From: Candidatus Rhabdochlamydia sp.
GTDB lineage: Bacteria > Chlamydiota > Chlamydiia > Chlamydiales > Rhabdochlamydiaceae
Direction: 5' to 3'
Assembly: GCA_030043495.1 (NCBI GenBank)
Contig: JASHXO010000016.1
Location: forward strand, 1 to 7,354
DNA: 7,354 bases
Every line of letters begins with the position of its first letter. Positions within the stretch are counted from its first letter, which is position 1. Below are positions 1 to 6,755 of this stretch, piece after piece. The position numbers and the translations under genes are program-made. The notes beneath the pieces were generated by a model. The model ran no database searches, was not told the DNA's origin, and saw only the letters and a program-made list of their open reading frames with translations.

Positions 1-1300
1 TGAGCTTAAGGGTTTCTTGGAGATCGAGGAGCATTTTTTCTTTAAGCTCCAAATGATCTTTTTCTTGTTGGAAAACAACTTTAGCATTTTCTTCAGCAAT
101 GGCGACAAGAGCTCGTTTTTCCCCTTTTTGCGGATAGATAATGGAGATTCTTTTTTTCTTATGAGATTGAAGAACTCCTCCTTGGAAAGGAGGAGATTCT
201 TCGTCGGTTAAGGGCGGGCGCTCTTTGGCGCCCGAGAAAACAGATAGCTCGGCTAATCCATCTCTGGAGGGGGAGGGGCGAGATTGTGCTCGAACGTACC
301 GTTCGGAGAGGATTTCAGAGATCAGGTCTGCGTCTTTTAAAGGAATAGGCAGAAGGATTTCATCTGGAAGCCCTTCTTGATGCTGATAATGTTGCAAAAT
401 AAAAGAGGAAAACAGATCCTCTTCATCTTCTAAAATATTGGAAAAAGAATAATGTTCCGAACCCACAAGCTTGCCCTCGCGAAACAGGAGCTGGACGAGC
501 ATCACTTCTTCTCCCTCGCGATAAATGGCAAGGGCATCGCTATTTTTGCCATTAACCTTGACGACGAAGGTTTGCTTTTCGATGACATGTTCAATTTGTC
601 TTATTGTTTGCAAGATTGCTGCGGCACGTTCGTACTCCAGACTTTCCGATGCTTTTTTCATCTCGGCGTACAGTTCTTTTAAAATCTCTTTGTCTTGTCT
701 TTTCAAGAATTTGACCGCCCCATCGACAAAGGTGTTGTATTCCTCTTTTGAACATTTACCGACGCAGGGGGCGATGCAGCGTTTGATCGAATAGAGCAAA
801 CAAGGACGCGTACGCCGTTTCAATTCTTCATCCGTGCATTGCCTTAATGGAAATAACCGGGTGAGAATTTCATAAGTTTGACGGGCAGCATAGGCGCTCG
901 TATAAGGCCCAAAATAGAGGCCATCCTCTTTTGGCGCACCCTTGTAACGGATGAGACGGATCATCGGCCAAGGATGGCGGTTGTTGATCATCAGGCTGAT
1001 GAAAGTTTTATCATCTTTTAGAATCGCATTGAATTTGGGCTGATGTTTTTTGATCAGTGTATTTTCTAAAAGCAAAGCCTCTTTTTCAGAAGGGACAACG
1101 ATCGTGTCGATATGAGCAATTTGGCGAACGAGGAAAGGAACCATCCGACGCGTATCGCCGGTTGGGGCAAAATATTGCTTAATTCTGCTTTTGAGCAGAT
1201 TGGCCTTGCCGATATAAATGACTTTATTTCCAACGTCTTTCATCAAATAGACGCCGGGCTTCATCGGAAACTGATCGAGGAGTTTAACGTCGAAAAGCAT
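1..1300 (-). CDS. uvrC: UvrABC nuclease subunit C (N-terminal 433 residues; 3' end off window)
   Basis: UvrC makes the incisions on both sides of a bulky DNA lesion after UvrA and UvrB have loaded, in cytoplasmic nucleotide excision repair. The reverse strand is open from the ATG at 1300 to the window edge. The GIY-YIG nuclease domain is at residues about 12-92 (GVY 16-18, YIG 29-31, catalytic-type Arg39 and Glu79). Cysteines 155, 167, 175 and 179 match the conserved four-cysteine iron-sulfur site. The UvrB-binding UVR helices are at about 200-242. The second nuclease domain (RNase H-like) and HhH region lie outside the window. The ATG overlaps the mutS stop by one base (TAATG), with a purine-rich GGAAGGGGAAG stretch 8 bases upstream, which supports this start and suggests translational coupling. 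Odd feature: residues about 339-377 are an in-frame insertion in the linker between the UVR and C-terminal nuclease domains. Identity is very secure. Confidence 0.97.
   Translation of the reverse strand, partial: MLFDVKLLDQFPMKPGVYLMKDVGNKVIYIGKANLLKSRIKQYFAPTGDTRRMVPFLVRQIAHIDTIVVPSEKEALLLENTLIKKHQPKFNAILKDDKTFISLMINNRHPWPMIRLIRYKGAPKEDGLYFGPYTSAYAARQTYEILTRLFPLRQCTDEELKRRTRPCLLYSIKRCIAPCVGKCSKEEYNTFVDGAVKFLKRQDKEILKELYAEMKKASESLEYERAAAILQTIRQIEHVIEKQTFVVKVNGKNSDALAIYREGEEVMLVQLLFREGKLVGSEHYSFSNILEDEEDLFSSFILQHYQHQEGLPDEILLPIPLKDADLISEILSERYVRAQSRPSPSRDGLAELSVFSGAKERPPLTDEESPPFQGGVLQSHKKKRISIIYPQKGEKRALVAIAEENAKVVFQQEKDHLELKEKMLLDLQETLKL
175..195. repeat. Perfect hairpin in the uvrC insertion (9-bp arms)
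   Basis: CTCCTCCTT at 175-183 and AAGGAGGAG at 187-195 are perfect reverse complements around a 3-base loop (GGA). In the coding direction it gives the peptide SPPFQGG. Motifs of this type (PP-x-x-GG encoded by a C-rich/G-rich palindrome) recur in dispersed palindromic repeats of several bacteria. That similarity is from general knowledge, not from a search. Confidence 0.8.
215..234. repeat. Second hairpin in the uvrC insertion (7-bp GC-rich arms)
   Basis: CGGGCGC at 215-221 pairs perfectly with GCGCCCG at 228-234 around a 6-base loop. It lies near the middle of the 163-286 insertion and would form a stable stem in DNA or mRNA inside the uvrC reading frame. Confidence 0.75.
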
Positions 1301-4170
1301 TAATTGAGCTTCCCCTTCCAATCGATAAGCTTTTTCAATGCTTCCATGGGTGTCAAATGGTTAGGGTCCAGATTTTTTAATTCGGATGCAATCGCTGTCA
1401 GATGGGGGTCTTCATTAAAGGAAGCAAAAAGTGACAGTTGTTTTTGAACGGATGATTTCGCAGAGGTTGAAGAGCCAATTGCAAAACTCTTCGCCGCATA
1501 AAATCGCCCTTTTGCCCTTCGGGTCGGTTCGCATTGCTCACCTGCTCTCCTTTGGAAATATTCACTGGACATTTCCAAAGTATCCGCAGTCTCTTGTCCA
1601 GGCGACGGCTCCCCTACTTTCTCAAGTATGTCTTCGTCTCCGCCGGCCGAACCAGCTGTGCAGGTTCTGTCAAGAGGTGGCAAAATCACCGATTTTCTGC
1701 TGGCGTGGAGCTTTGCAATTGACTCTGAATCGCAAGTTCTGCCGGCATTCTTTTCCAATTTTTGCAGTATCTCGAGGGCGCGCTTGATCACGATATGAGG
1801 GAGTCCAGCAAGTTTTGCGACATGGATGCCGTAGCTTTTGTCCGTCCCTCCTTTGACGATCTTGCGCAAGAAAACAATGCCGCGGTCTGATTCATGGACG
1901 GCGACATTGTAATTAACAGCCCCGGGGATAAGACTTTCCAATTCGGTCAGCTCCCAATAATGGGTAGCAAACAATGTTTTTGCGCGCTTTTGCGGGTGGG
2001 TGAGCAAGTATTCGGCAACGGCCCAAGCGATCGAAATTCCATCATAGGTGCTGGTCCCACGCCCGATCTCATCTAAAATCACCAGCGAGCGATTGGTCGC
2101 GTTATGGAGAATGTTGGCCGTTTCCGTCATCTCTACCATGAAAGTCGATTGTCCTCGAGATAAATCGTCGCTAGCTCCAATCCGGCTGAAGACTTTATCG
2201 ATGACACCGATATGCGCACGTCCCGCCGGTACAAACGATCCCATTTGTGCTAAGATGGCGATCAGCGCGACTTGACGAATAAAGGTGGACTTTCCTGCCA
2301 TATTCGGACCGGTGATGAGGTAGAGTTGTTGGTTCTGTCGATCTAAAAAGACATCGTTTGGAATAAATGTCTCTGTTCCAATTGTCGCCTCGACCACAGG
2401 ATGGCGCCCCTGGTCCACGTGAAGAATTTCGCTATCATCGACAAGAGGGCGGACATAGTTATGGGCCTTGGCAATTTCCCCAAATGAAAGGAGGCAGTCG
2501 AGGACGGCCACTGCTGTAGCGATTGTCTGCACTTGCGGGGCAAAAGAGGCAGCTTCTTTTCGCAAAGAATCAAAGAGTTCATATTCTAGTGCTGCGATTT
2601 TTTCTTCCGCGTGCAGTATTTTATGTTCAAACTCCTTGAGTTCCGAAGTGATGAACCGTTCCGCATTGACAAGGGTTTGTCTTCTTTGAAAGCTTTCAGG
2701 GATTTTATCTGATTGTCCCCTGCTGACCTCAATGTAATATCCGCAGGCTTTCGTATATCCGACCTTTAGCGTTTTGATCTGAGTTTGCTCTTTTAGCTGA
2801 ACTTGATAGCGGGCAATCCAAGCATGGCTGTCATTTTGCAGCGATCTCAGCTCATCGAGCTCAGGATGAAAACCGCTGCGGAAAATCCCTCCATCGCTCA
2901 AACGCAGGGGCGGTGTGTCGACTAGACTTTTCCGGATTTTATCAACGATCGCAGTGACATCGGCTAAATTCTGCTTGGCTTGCACAAGGATGACTTCAGC
3001 AAATGGGGTTAAGAGTTGTGAGAGCGGAGCAACATGTTCCAAAGAAAAACGCAGCCCAGCCAAATCACGTGGAGAAGCATAACCTGTTTCAATGCGCATC
3101 ATCAGCCTTTCTAAATCGCGGATTTCACTTAAGTGAATGCGAATTTCCAGGCTTTTTTGCCAAGATTGAAGAAACGTCGAGACTGCTTCTTGGCGGAGTC
3201 TGATCTCATCGATATCCAAAAGTGGATGTGACAGCCATCTTTTAAGAAGGCGTCCACCCATAGGAGTTACAGTGCGATCGATACAATGAAGTAACGTATG
3301 TTTTTTTTGGCCTTCGTGCAGCGATTCGAACAGTTCGAGATGTTTTTGGGTCGAACGGTCTAGCAATAGATAACGATTTAAATATTCCGTTGCGATCGAT
3401 TTGATATGCTCAATCGATAAATTCAAATCTTCATGGACATAATGTAGAATTGTACCCGAGGCATTGATCGCAGCGATCATCCCTTTTAATCCAAATCCGT
3501 CAAGATTATGCACGCGAAAATGCCGCATGAGGACGCCACAAGCATGACTGTGATCGAAATGCCAATCCTCTTTAATATTAATAGCCGGAGCGAACTGTCC
3601 TTTTATCTCATCGACTAATTCCTTATGTTTTTGATTCCACTTTTCCGCAATGAGGATCTCTTTGGGGCGCAGGCGGTATAATTCATCGATCAGATCTTTG
3701 CAGTCATCGAACTCCATTGCCTTAAAATCCGCAGTGGTCAAATCCAGGATGCTCAAGCCATGCATCTCGCCGACTTGAGCGATGCACGCGAGATAATTAT
3801 TGGATTTGTCTGTTAAAAGCGTTGAATTGATGACAGTTCCAGGAGTTACTATGCGGACGATTTCACGTTTGACCAGTCCTTTTGCAGCGCGTGGGTCTTC
3901 CATTTGCTCGGCAATCGCGATGCGGTACCCCTTGGCAACGAGTTTGTCGATATACGCTTCACTGGTATGAAACGGAACTCCGGCCATCGGAATCTCCTGG
4001 CGCTTCGTGAGAGTCAGATCGAGCTGTTCGGAAATGAGAATGGCGTCTTCATAGAATGCTTCGTAAAAATCGCCTAATCGGAACAAAAGAATCGCGTCAG
4101 GCGCGCTTTGTTTACAAACGTGCCATTGGGCCATCATCGGAGAAATTTTTTGATCAGTCTCTGTCGTCAT
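1300..4170 (-). CDS. mutS: DNA mismatch repair protein MutS, with an in-frame linker insertion
   Basis: MutS recognises mismatches and small loops as a dimer and, with ATP, recruits MutL and the replication clamp. The N-terminal mismatch-binding domain carries the Phe-x-Glu pair (F35, E37, in GDFYEAF). Connector, lever and clamp regions follow to about residue 560. The ABC ATPase has Walker A GPNMAGKST at 621-629, Walker B aspartate/glutamate D700-E701, the GRGTSTYDG signature-type loop just after, and His737 in FATHY. The C-terminal tail holds QLSLF (911-915), a canonical sliding-clamp-binding pentapeptide, and a final helical segment (LTPMEALKKL). The 956-residue length exceeds the usual roughly 850-880 because of an 86-codon insertion at about 816-901. 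The start gives an N-terminus spaced like known MutS before the PMMAQ region, but no clear ribosome-binding site precedes it. The upstream gene ends 40 bp away and the stop overlaps the uvrC start, so all three are probably one operon. Confidence 0.98.
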   Translation of the reverse strand: MTTETDQKISPMMAQWHVCKQSAPDAILLFRLGDFYEAFYEDAILISEQLDLTLTKRQEIPMAGVPFHTSEAYIDKLVAKGYRIAIAEQMEDPRAAKGLVKREIVRIVTPGTVINSTLLTDKSNNYLACIAQVGEMHGLSILDLTTADFKAMEFDDCKDLIDELYRLRPKEILIAEKWNQKHKELVDEIKGQFAPAINIKEDWHFDHSHACGVLMRHFRVHNLDGFGLKGMIAAINASGTILHYVHEDLNLSIEHIKSIATEYLNRYLLLDRSTQKHLELFESLHEGQKKHTLLHCIDRTVTPMGGRLLKRWLSHPLLDIDEIRLRQEAVSTFLQSWQKSLEIRIHLSEIRDLERLMMRIETGYASPRDLAGLRFSLEHVAPLSQLLTPFAEVILVQAKQNLADVTAIVDKIRKSLVDTPPLRLSDGGIFRSGFHPELDELRSLQNDSHAWIARYQVQLKEQTQIKTLKVGYTKACGYYIEVSRGQSDKIPESFQRRQTLVNAERFITSELKEFEHKILHAEEKIAALEYELFDSLRKEAASFAPQVQTIATAVAVLDCLLSFGEIAKAHNYVRPLVDDSEILHVDQGRHPVVEATIGTETFIPNDVFLDRQNQQLYLITGPNMAGKSTFIRQVALIAILAQMGSFVPAGRAHIGVIDKVFSRIGASDDLSRGQSTFMVEMTETANILHNATNRSLVILDEIGRGTSTYDGISIAWAVAEYLLTHPQKRAKTLFATHYWELTELESLIPGAVNYNVAVHESDRGIVFLRKIVKGGTDKSYGIHVAKLAGLPHIVIKRALEILQKLEKNAGRTCDSESIAKLHASRKSVILPPLDRTCTAGSAGGDEDILEKVGEPSPGQETADTLEMSSEYFQRRAGEQCEPTRRAKGRFYAAKSFAIGSSTSAKSSVQKQLSLFASFNEDPHLTAIASELKNLDPNHLTPMEALKKLIDWKGKLN
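1471..1516 (+). repeat. Left terminal inverted repeat of the mutS element
   Basis: This 46-base arm pairs with 1679-1726 on the opposite strand at about 79% identity over 48 aligned columns. The strongest blocks are CAATTGCAAA, CTC, CGCC, AAAATCG and TTTTGCC. The drift between the arms suggests an old insertion. Confidence 0.75.
1550..1580. repeat. Internal hairpin of the mutS element (10-bp arms)
   Basis: CTTTGGAAAT at 1550-1559 is the exact reverse complement of ATTTCCAAAG at 1571-1580, with an 11-base loop. It lies inside the 1468-1729 insertion but is not at its centre (about 1598), so it is a separate substructure and not simply the folding point of the terminal repeats. Confidence 0.75.
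1679..1726 (-). repeat. Right terminal inverted repeat of the mutS element
   Basis: This 48-base arm is the partner of 1471-1516 in inverted orientation. Its outer end also forms a small imperfect palindrome with flanking DNA (TTGCAATT at 1713-1720 against AATCGCAA at 1728-1735), so the exact boundary is uncertain by a few bases. Confidence 0.75.
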
Positions 4171-4210
4171 GATCTATGAATTATCGAAAGAAACCCGAGT
4201 AAAAGCAAGC

Positions 4211-4750
4211 TTATTTTCCTATGAGCTTTTCCCACCAAGTTTTTGGTGTAGGAGAATCGGATAAATCAAAGGGGGATTCTCTCTCTTTTTCCTGTGTCGA
4301 TTGTTGTTTGAAAAATGAAGGTTGTGCTGAGACGGCTTCGTTAAAAGACTTTGAGACAGCAATATTGGCAGGTGTTGTCACAGAAGCAGTTACAGTATTT
4401 TTTTGCTCTTCTTCGGGAACGCAGAGGGCTTTTTGGATTTGACTCCGGCAGCTTTGACACCACAACAGCAAAATTTTTAAATCATTATCGAGAGTTTTAA
4501 GATGTTCGATGATTTCTTCGGGAGAGCGTTGATTTTTTTGACTTTGCAGACGAGAAGGAAGACTGAGGGATTGGCTGAGTTCAAGCTTAAATTGAAAAGT
4601 TTTAATTAAGAGTGGGATCATCACTTTTTTGATTTGGTCGCGCAATTGGCTCAGTGAGGGATCATTTAATGTTCCCGCTTGGACAAAGTGCGTGGATTTT
4701 TCTTCAAAAGAATGAGAAGAATCTGAGAATTCTGTCTCGAGGTCACTCAT
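4211..4750 (-). CDS. Hypothetical protein upstream of mutS, 179 residues
   Basis: I do not recognise a domain. Position between mutS and dnaG matches the hypothetical gene I recall there in Chlamydia trachomatis (about CT793), so positional orthology is likely but not shown by sequence. The protein is soluble-looking, with no signal peptide or membrane segment. It has an acidic Ser-rich N-terminus (1-30), a largely helical middle (about 32-110, with a leucine-rich heptad-like stretch and Cys at 98, 101 and 110, including WCQSC), and a low-complexity Ser/Thr/Gln/Glu tail ending TWWEKLIGK. The start at 4750 is supported by AAAGGT seven bases upstream on the reverse strand, with a -10-like TATACT further up. 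As first gene of the hypothetical-mutS-uvrC operon it may be co-expressed with DNA repair, but nothing in the sequence shows a repair role. Confidence 0.85.
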   Translation of the reverse strand: MSDLETEFSDSSHSFEEKSTHFVQAGTLNDPSLSQLRDQIKKVMIPLLIKTFQFKLELSQSLSLPSRLQSQKNQRSPEEIIEHLKTLDNDLKILLLWCQSCRSQIQKALCVPEEEQKNTVTASVTTPANIAVSKSFNEAVSAQPSFFKQQSTQEKERESPFDLSDSPTPKTWWEKLIGK

Positions 4751-4783
4751 GATTTACCTTTTATAAGATTGATATTGTGCTTA

Positions 4784-4812
4784 AGTATAGCAACAAAAAC
4801 ACACTTAAAAAA
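4784..4812 (-). promoter_or_regulatory. Candidate housekeeping-type promoter for the hypothetical-mutS-uvrC operon
   Basis: On the reverse strand TATACT (4789-4784) matches the -10 consensus at five of six positions. The hexamer 17 bases upstream is TTTTTT, a poor -35 box. The predicted start near 4777 would give a leader of about 27 bases before the ATG at 4750, a sensible length that includes the AAAGGT ribosome-binding site. Only the -10 is convincing. Confidence 0.35.
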
Positions 4813-4829
4813 CCATTTTGCGGTTTTTT
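4807..4829. repeat. A/T-rich inverted repeat in the divergent promoter region
   Basis: AAAAAACC at 4807-4814 pairs with GGTTTTTT at 4822-4829 around a 7-base loop. It resembles a weak two-way terminator, but it lies between two divergent gene starts where no terminator is expected, and it overlaps the candidate -35 region of the leftward promoter. A role as an operator or a DNA-bending tract is possible; nothing proves it. Confidence 0.4.
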
Positions 4830-4976
4830 CAAAGGCTTACTAGCTTCTTTTAAAGATACTTTGCTTTTTTATAAAGAGAATTTTAATTCATGCGTAGTCA
4901 AAAACCAACTTTTGAATCATTTTCGGTATAGACGATTTGATCAGCTCTAGGTAATAATACAAGTAGGACAATTACC

Positions 4977-6755
4977 ATGTATACGAAAGACAGCTTAGAG
5001 TTATTGCGCCAGCGTATCAACCTTGCAGAAGTTCTTTCTGGGCATCTCAATTTGCAAAGGTCTGGCTCCTCTTTTAAAGCGCTATGCCCTTTTCATGAAG
5101 AAAAGACTCCGTCTTTCATCATTCAGAAAGGGGATTCACATTATCATTGTTTCGGATGCGGGGCCCATGGCGATGCGATTGCTTTTTTGATGTCGCATGT
5201 CAAAATGGGTTTTACTGAAGCTGTTGAAAGTTTGGCCGAGAGATTCCAAGTCACTCTCGAAAAAATTGAAGAACCCGTTAGAGAAAAAGGGACGAGCAAA
5301 GCGCAACTCAAGCAGGCGTTAGAGCAGGCGTCGAATCTTTATCATTATTTGCTGATCCATTCTTTGGAAGGTCAAGTTGCTCTGCAATATCTTTATAAAA
5401 GAGGACTAGACCTCGATTTCATTCGGCAATTTCAAATCGGATTTGCTCCCAAGCATGGAGACGTCGTGATGCGGTACCTGCGCGAAATGGGCATCGATGA
5501 AAAAGTTCAAGAAGAGGCTGGATTGGTCCTGATTACCCAACAAGGAAGAAGACGAGATTTTTTTTCGGATCGGATTACTTTTCCCATTCGCGATCCGCTT
5601 GGAGCAGTCATCGGTTTTTCCGCTCGTAAGTTTAAAGAAGAGACTTTTGGCGGAAAATACATCAATACTCCTGAAACAGTTCTTTTTAAAAAGTCACGCG
5701 TTCTTTTCGGGCTGAGTTATTGCCGCAGCAGAATCGCTAAAGAAGCTCAGGCGATCATTGTTGAAGGGCAGATCGATTGTCTGCGGTTAATTCATGCCGG
5801 ATTTAATTACGCCGTAGCAGGACAAGGTACGGCTTTCGGGGAAGACCATGTCAAAGAGCTTTTGCATCTTGGTGTCAATCGGGTCTACCTTGCTCTTGAT
5901 TCCGACGAGGCTGGCCTTGCCGCTGCAGCAAAAATCGGGCATTTGTTCCAAAAAAAAGGAGTGGAAGTTTTGATCGTTCCGCTTCCAGAAGATACCGACC
6001 CCGATTCTCTTCTTATTGATCGCGGACCTGAATTTTTTGGCTCCCAGCTTAAAGACAGCCTGGACTATTTGAATTTTTTATTTTCCTATTTATCTAGAGA
6101 TAAGGATTTACATTCGCCTTCGAAAAAAAATGAAGTAGTCAGCGAAATTGTCGCCAAAATCAAGCAATGGGAAATGCCCGTGATGGTCCATGAGAGTTTG
6201 AAGAAACTTGCAGAAATATCTCAAGTTCCCGAAGCTGCGCTTGGCGTTGGACAAATTTCTTTGCCGGACCTATTCATCAAAAAAAGCTCTTCGTTGAAAA
6301 TTCAGGAAATCGACCCCAATCGGATTCTAGAGGGTGATTTTATCCGTTGGCTTGTTTTTGCTTCTCCACAATACCCTCAACTGATCACAATTGCTAAAGC
6401 CAACATTTCAAAAGGACATTTATGTGTGCCAGGAGCTGCCCGGCTCTACGCCGAGTTTTTGCTGGCCTTTGAAGAGCAGCGGCCATGCGACGTTCTTACT
6501 TTAGGGGCATGCCTTGAGAGTGAAGAAGACCAGAAATTACTGAGTGAAATCATGCAGCGCAAAATTAACCTCGTCAAAGCCGAAGACGGATTTAAAGAGA
6601 CAGTTCGCAAAATCCTCGTCCGTCAATGGATGGACGAACGCGAAGCCATTCGCGCCAAGCTTCAAAGCGGAGCCTTAAGCGATGAGGAAGCTCTCAATTT
6701 GGCCCGCCAATTTGATGAGATTAAAAAACGCATCCCTCAGATAGTCGTCTCATGA
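4977..6755 (+). CDS. dnaG: DNA primase
   Basis: DnaG synthesises RNA primers for lagging-strand replication, working with the DnaB helicase. The 592 residues match the usual family length. The CHC2 zinc finger comprises C37, H40, C58 and C61, within a stretch beginning LCPFHEEKTPSF. The RNA-polymerase core includes FPIRDPLGAVIGFSARKF and KYINTPE, followed by the TOPRIM domain with E263 (EGQID) and D308/D310 (DSDEAG), the metal-binding acidic residues. The region from about 450 to the end is the helical C-terminal part expected to contact DnaB. The TOPRIM glutamate motif reads EGQID where many bacteria have EGYMD; I recall this as a chlamydial trait. The ATG at 4977 has AGGA eight bases upstream. 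The stop overlaps the next gene as ATGA. Confidence 0.98.
   Translation: MYTKDSLELLRQRINLAEVLSGHLNLQRSGSSFKALCPFHEEKTPSFIIQKGDSHYHCFGCGAHGDAIAFLMSHVKMGFTEAVESLAERFQVTLEKIEEPVREKGTSKAQLKQALEQASNLYHYLLIHSLEGQVALQYLYKRGLDLDFIRQFQIGFAPKHGDVVMRYLREMGIDEKVQEEAGLVLITQQGRRRDFFSDRITFPIRDPLGAVIGFSARKFKEETFGGKYINTPETVLFKKSRVLFGLSYCRSRIAKEAQAIIVEGQIDCLRLIHAGFNYAVAGQGTAFGEDHVKELLHLGVNRVYLALDSDEAGLAAAAKIGHLFQKKGVEVLIVPLPEDTDPDSLLIDRGPEFFGSQLKDSLDYLNFLFSYLSRDKDLHSPSKKNEVVSEIVAKIKQWEMPVMVHESLKKLAEISQVPEAALGVGQISLPDLFIKKSSSLKIQEIDPNRILEGDFIRWLVFASPQYPQLITIAKANISKGHLCVPGAARLYAEFLLAFEEQRPCDVLTLGACLESEEDQKLLSEIMQRKINLVKAEDGFKETVRKILVRQWMDEREAIRAKLQSGALSDEEALNLARQFDEIKKRIPQIVVS

Larger units (their letters stand above)
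163..286. mobile_element. Small in-frame insertion element inside uvrC, flanked by 7-bp direct repeats
   Basis: GAGATTG occurs at 163-169 and again at 280-286, exactly 117 bp (39 codons) apart. The 110 bp between them contains two strong hairpins and encodes a Pro/Ser/Gly-rich stretch with no resemblance to UvrC. Removing one repeat copy plus the interior joins the protein as SERY-VRAQS-HKKKRIS, a plausible normal linker running into the conserved segment that precedes the C-terminal nuclease. This is the pattern expected of a small non-autonomous element with a target-site duplication, comparable in concept to Rickettsia palindromic elements within genes. No transposase is present. The duplication and hairpins are seen directly; mobility is inferred. 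The termini are only loosely complementary (C-rich against G-rich), so the exact ends are uncertain. Confidence 0.7.
1468..1729. mobile_element. MITE-like element with terminal inverted repeats, inserted in frame in mutS
   Basis: The left end (1471-1516) and the reverse complement of the right end (1679-1726) align over 48 columns with 38 identities, 8 mismatches and 2 single-base gaps, including the shared core CAATTGCAAA, then CGCC, AAAATCG and TTTTGCC. TGAA occurs at both edges (1468-1471 and 1726-1729), exactly 258 bp apart, or 86 codons. Deleting that length joins the coding sequence as CDSTSAKSSVQKQLSLF and returns MutS to 870 residues. The interior encodes no recognisable protein on either strand. 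The inverted repeats and spacing are seen directly; calling it a mobile element is inference, and the 4-bp duplication alone could be chance. Confidence 0.7.
4751..4976. promoter_or_regulatory. Divergent intergenic promoter region between the repair operon and dnaG
   Basis: This 226-bp AT-rich gap separates two operons that run outward from it, so it must carry promoters for both. A -10-like box can be proposed for the leftward operon. For dnaG I found no convincing pair of -35 and -10 boxes: candidates such as TATAAA at 4870-4875 and TAATAA at 4952-4957 lack a good upstream partner. The dnaG ribosome-binding site is AGGA at 4966-4969, eight bases before its ATG. Confidence 0.6.

Noticed and set aside
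17..794. Plus-strand open frames opposite uvrC (17-211, 452-682, 525-794)
   Set aside because: They are antisense to a clear uvrC reading frame with intact GIY-YIG and cysteine motifs, and their translations are low-complexity or Phe-rich.
1458..1734. TCGCA direct repeat (1458-1462 and 1730-1734) as the target duplication of the mutS element
   Set aside because: The copies are 272 bp apart, not a multiple of three, and lie outside the inverted-repeat ends; TGAA at 258 bp fits the frame and the ends better.
1431..1787. 118-codon plus-strand open frame opposite the mutS 3' region
   Set aside because: It lies wholly antisense to mutS, spans the inserted element, lacks recognisable motifs, and is better explained by the composition of the element.
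2343..2582. 79-codon minus-strand frame within mutS
   Set aside because: It is an out-of-frame shadow of the MutS core just upstream of the Walker A region; the mutS frame is continuous there.
4807..4829. Intrinsic terminator at the A/T-rich inverted repeat
   Set aside because: It sits between divergent gene starts, has only two G-C pairs, and its T-run is part of the stem; kept only as an inverted repeat.
4890..4931. 13-codon plus-strand frame (MRSQKPTFESFSV) in the dnaG leader
   Set aside because: It has only a weak purine-rich stretch upstream and no run of regulatory codons or attenuator hairpin; a frame this short is expected by chance.
4927..4957. TATAGA (4927-4932) and TAATAA (4952-4957) as -10 boxes for dnaG
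   Set aside because: Neither has a recognisable -35 hexamer at 16-18 bases, and the second lies very close to the ribosome-binding site.
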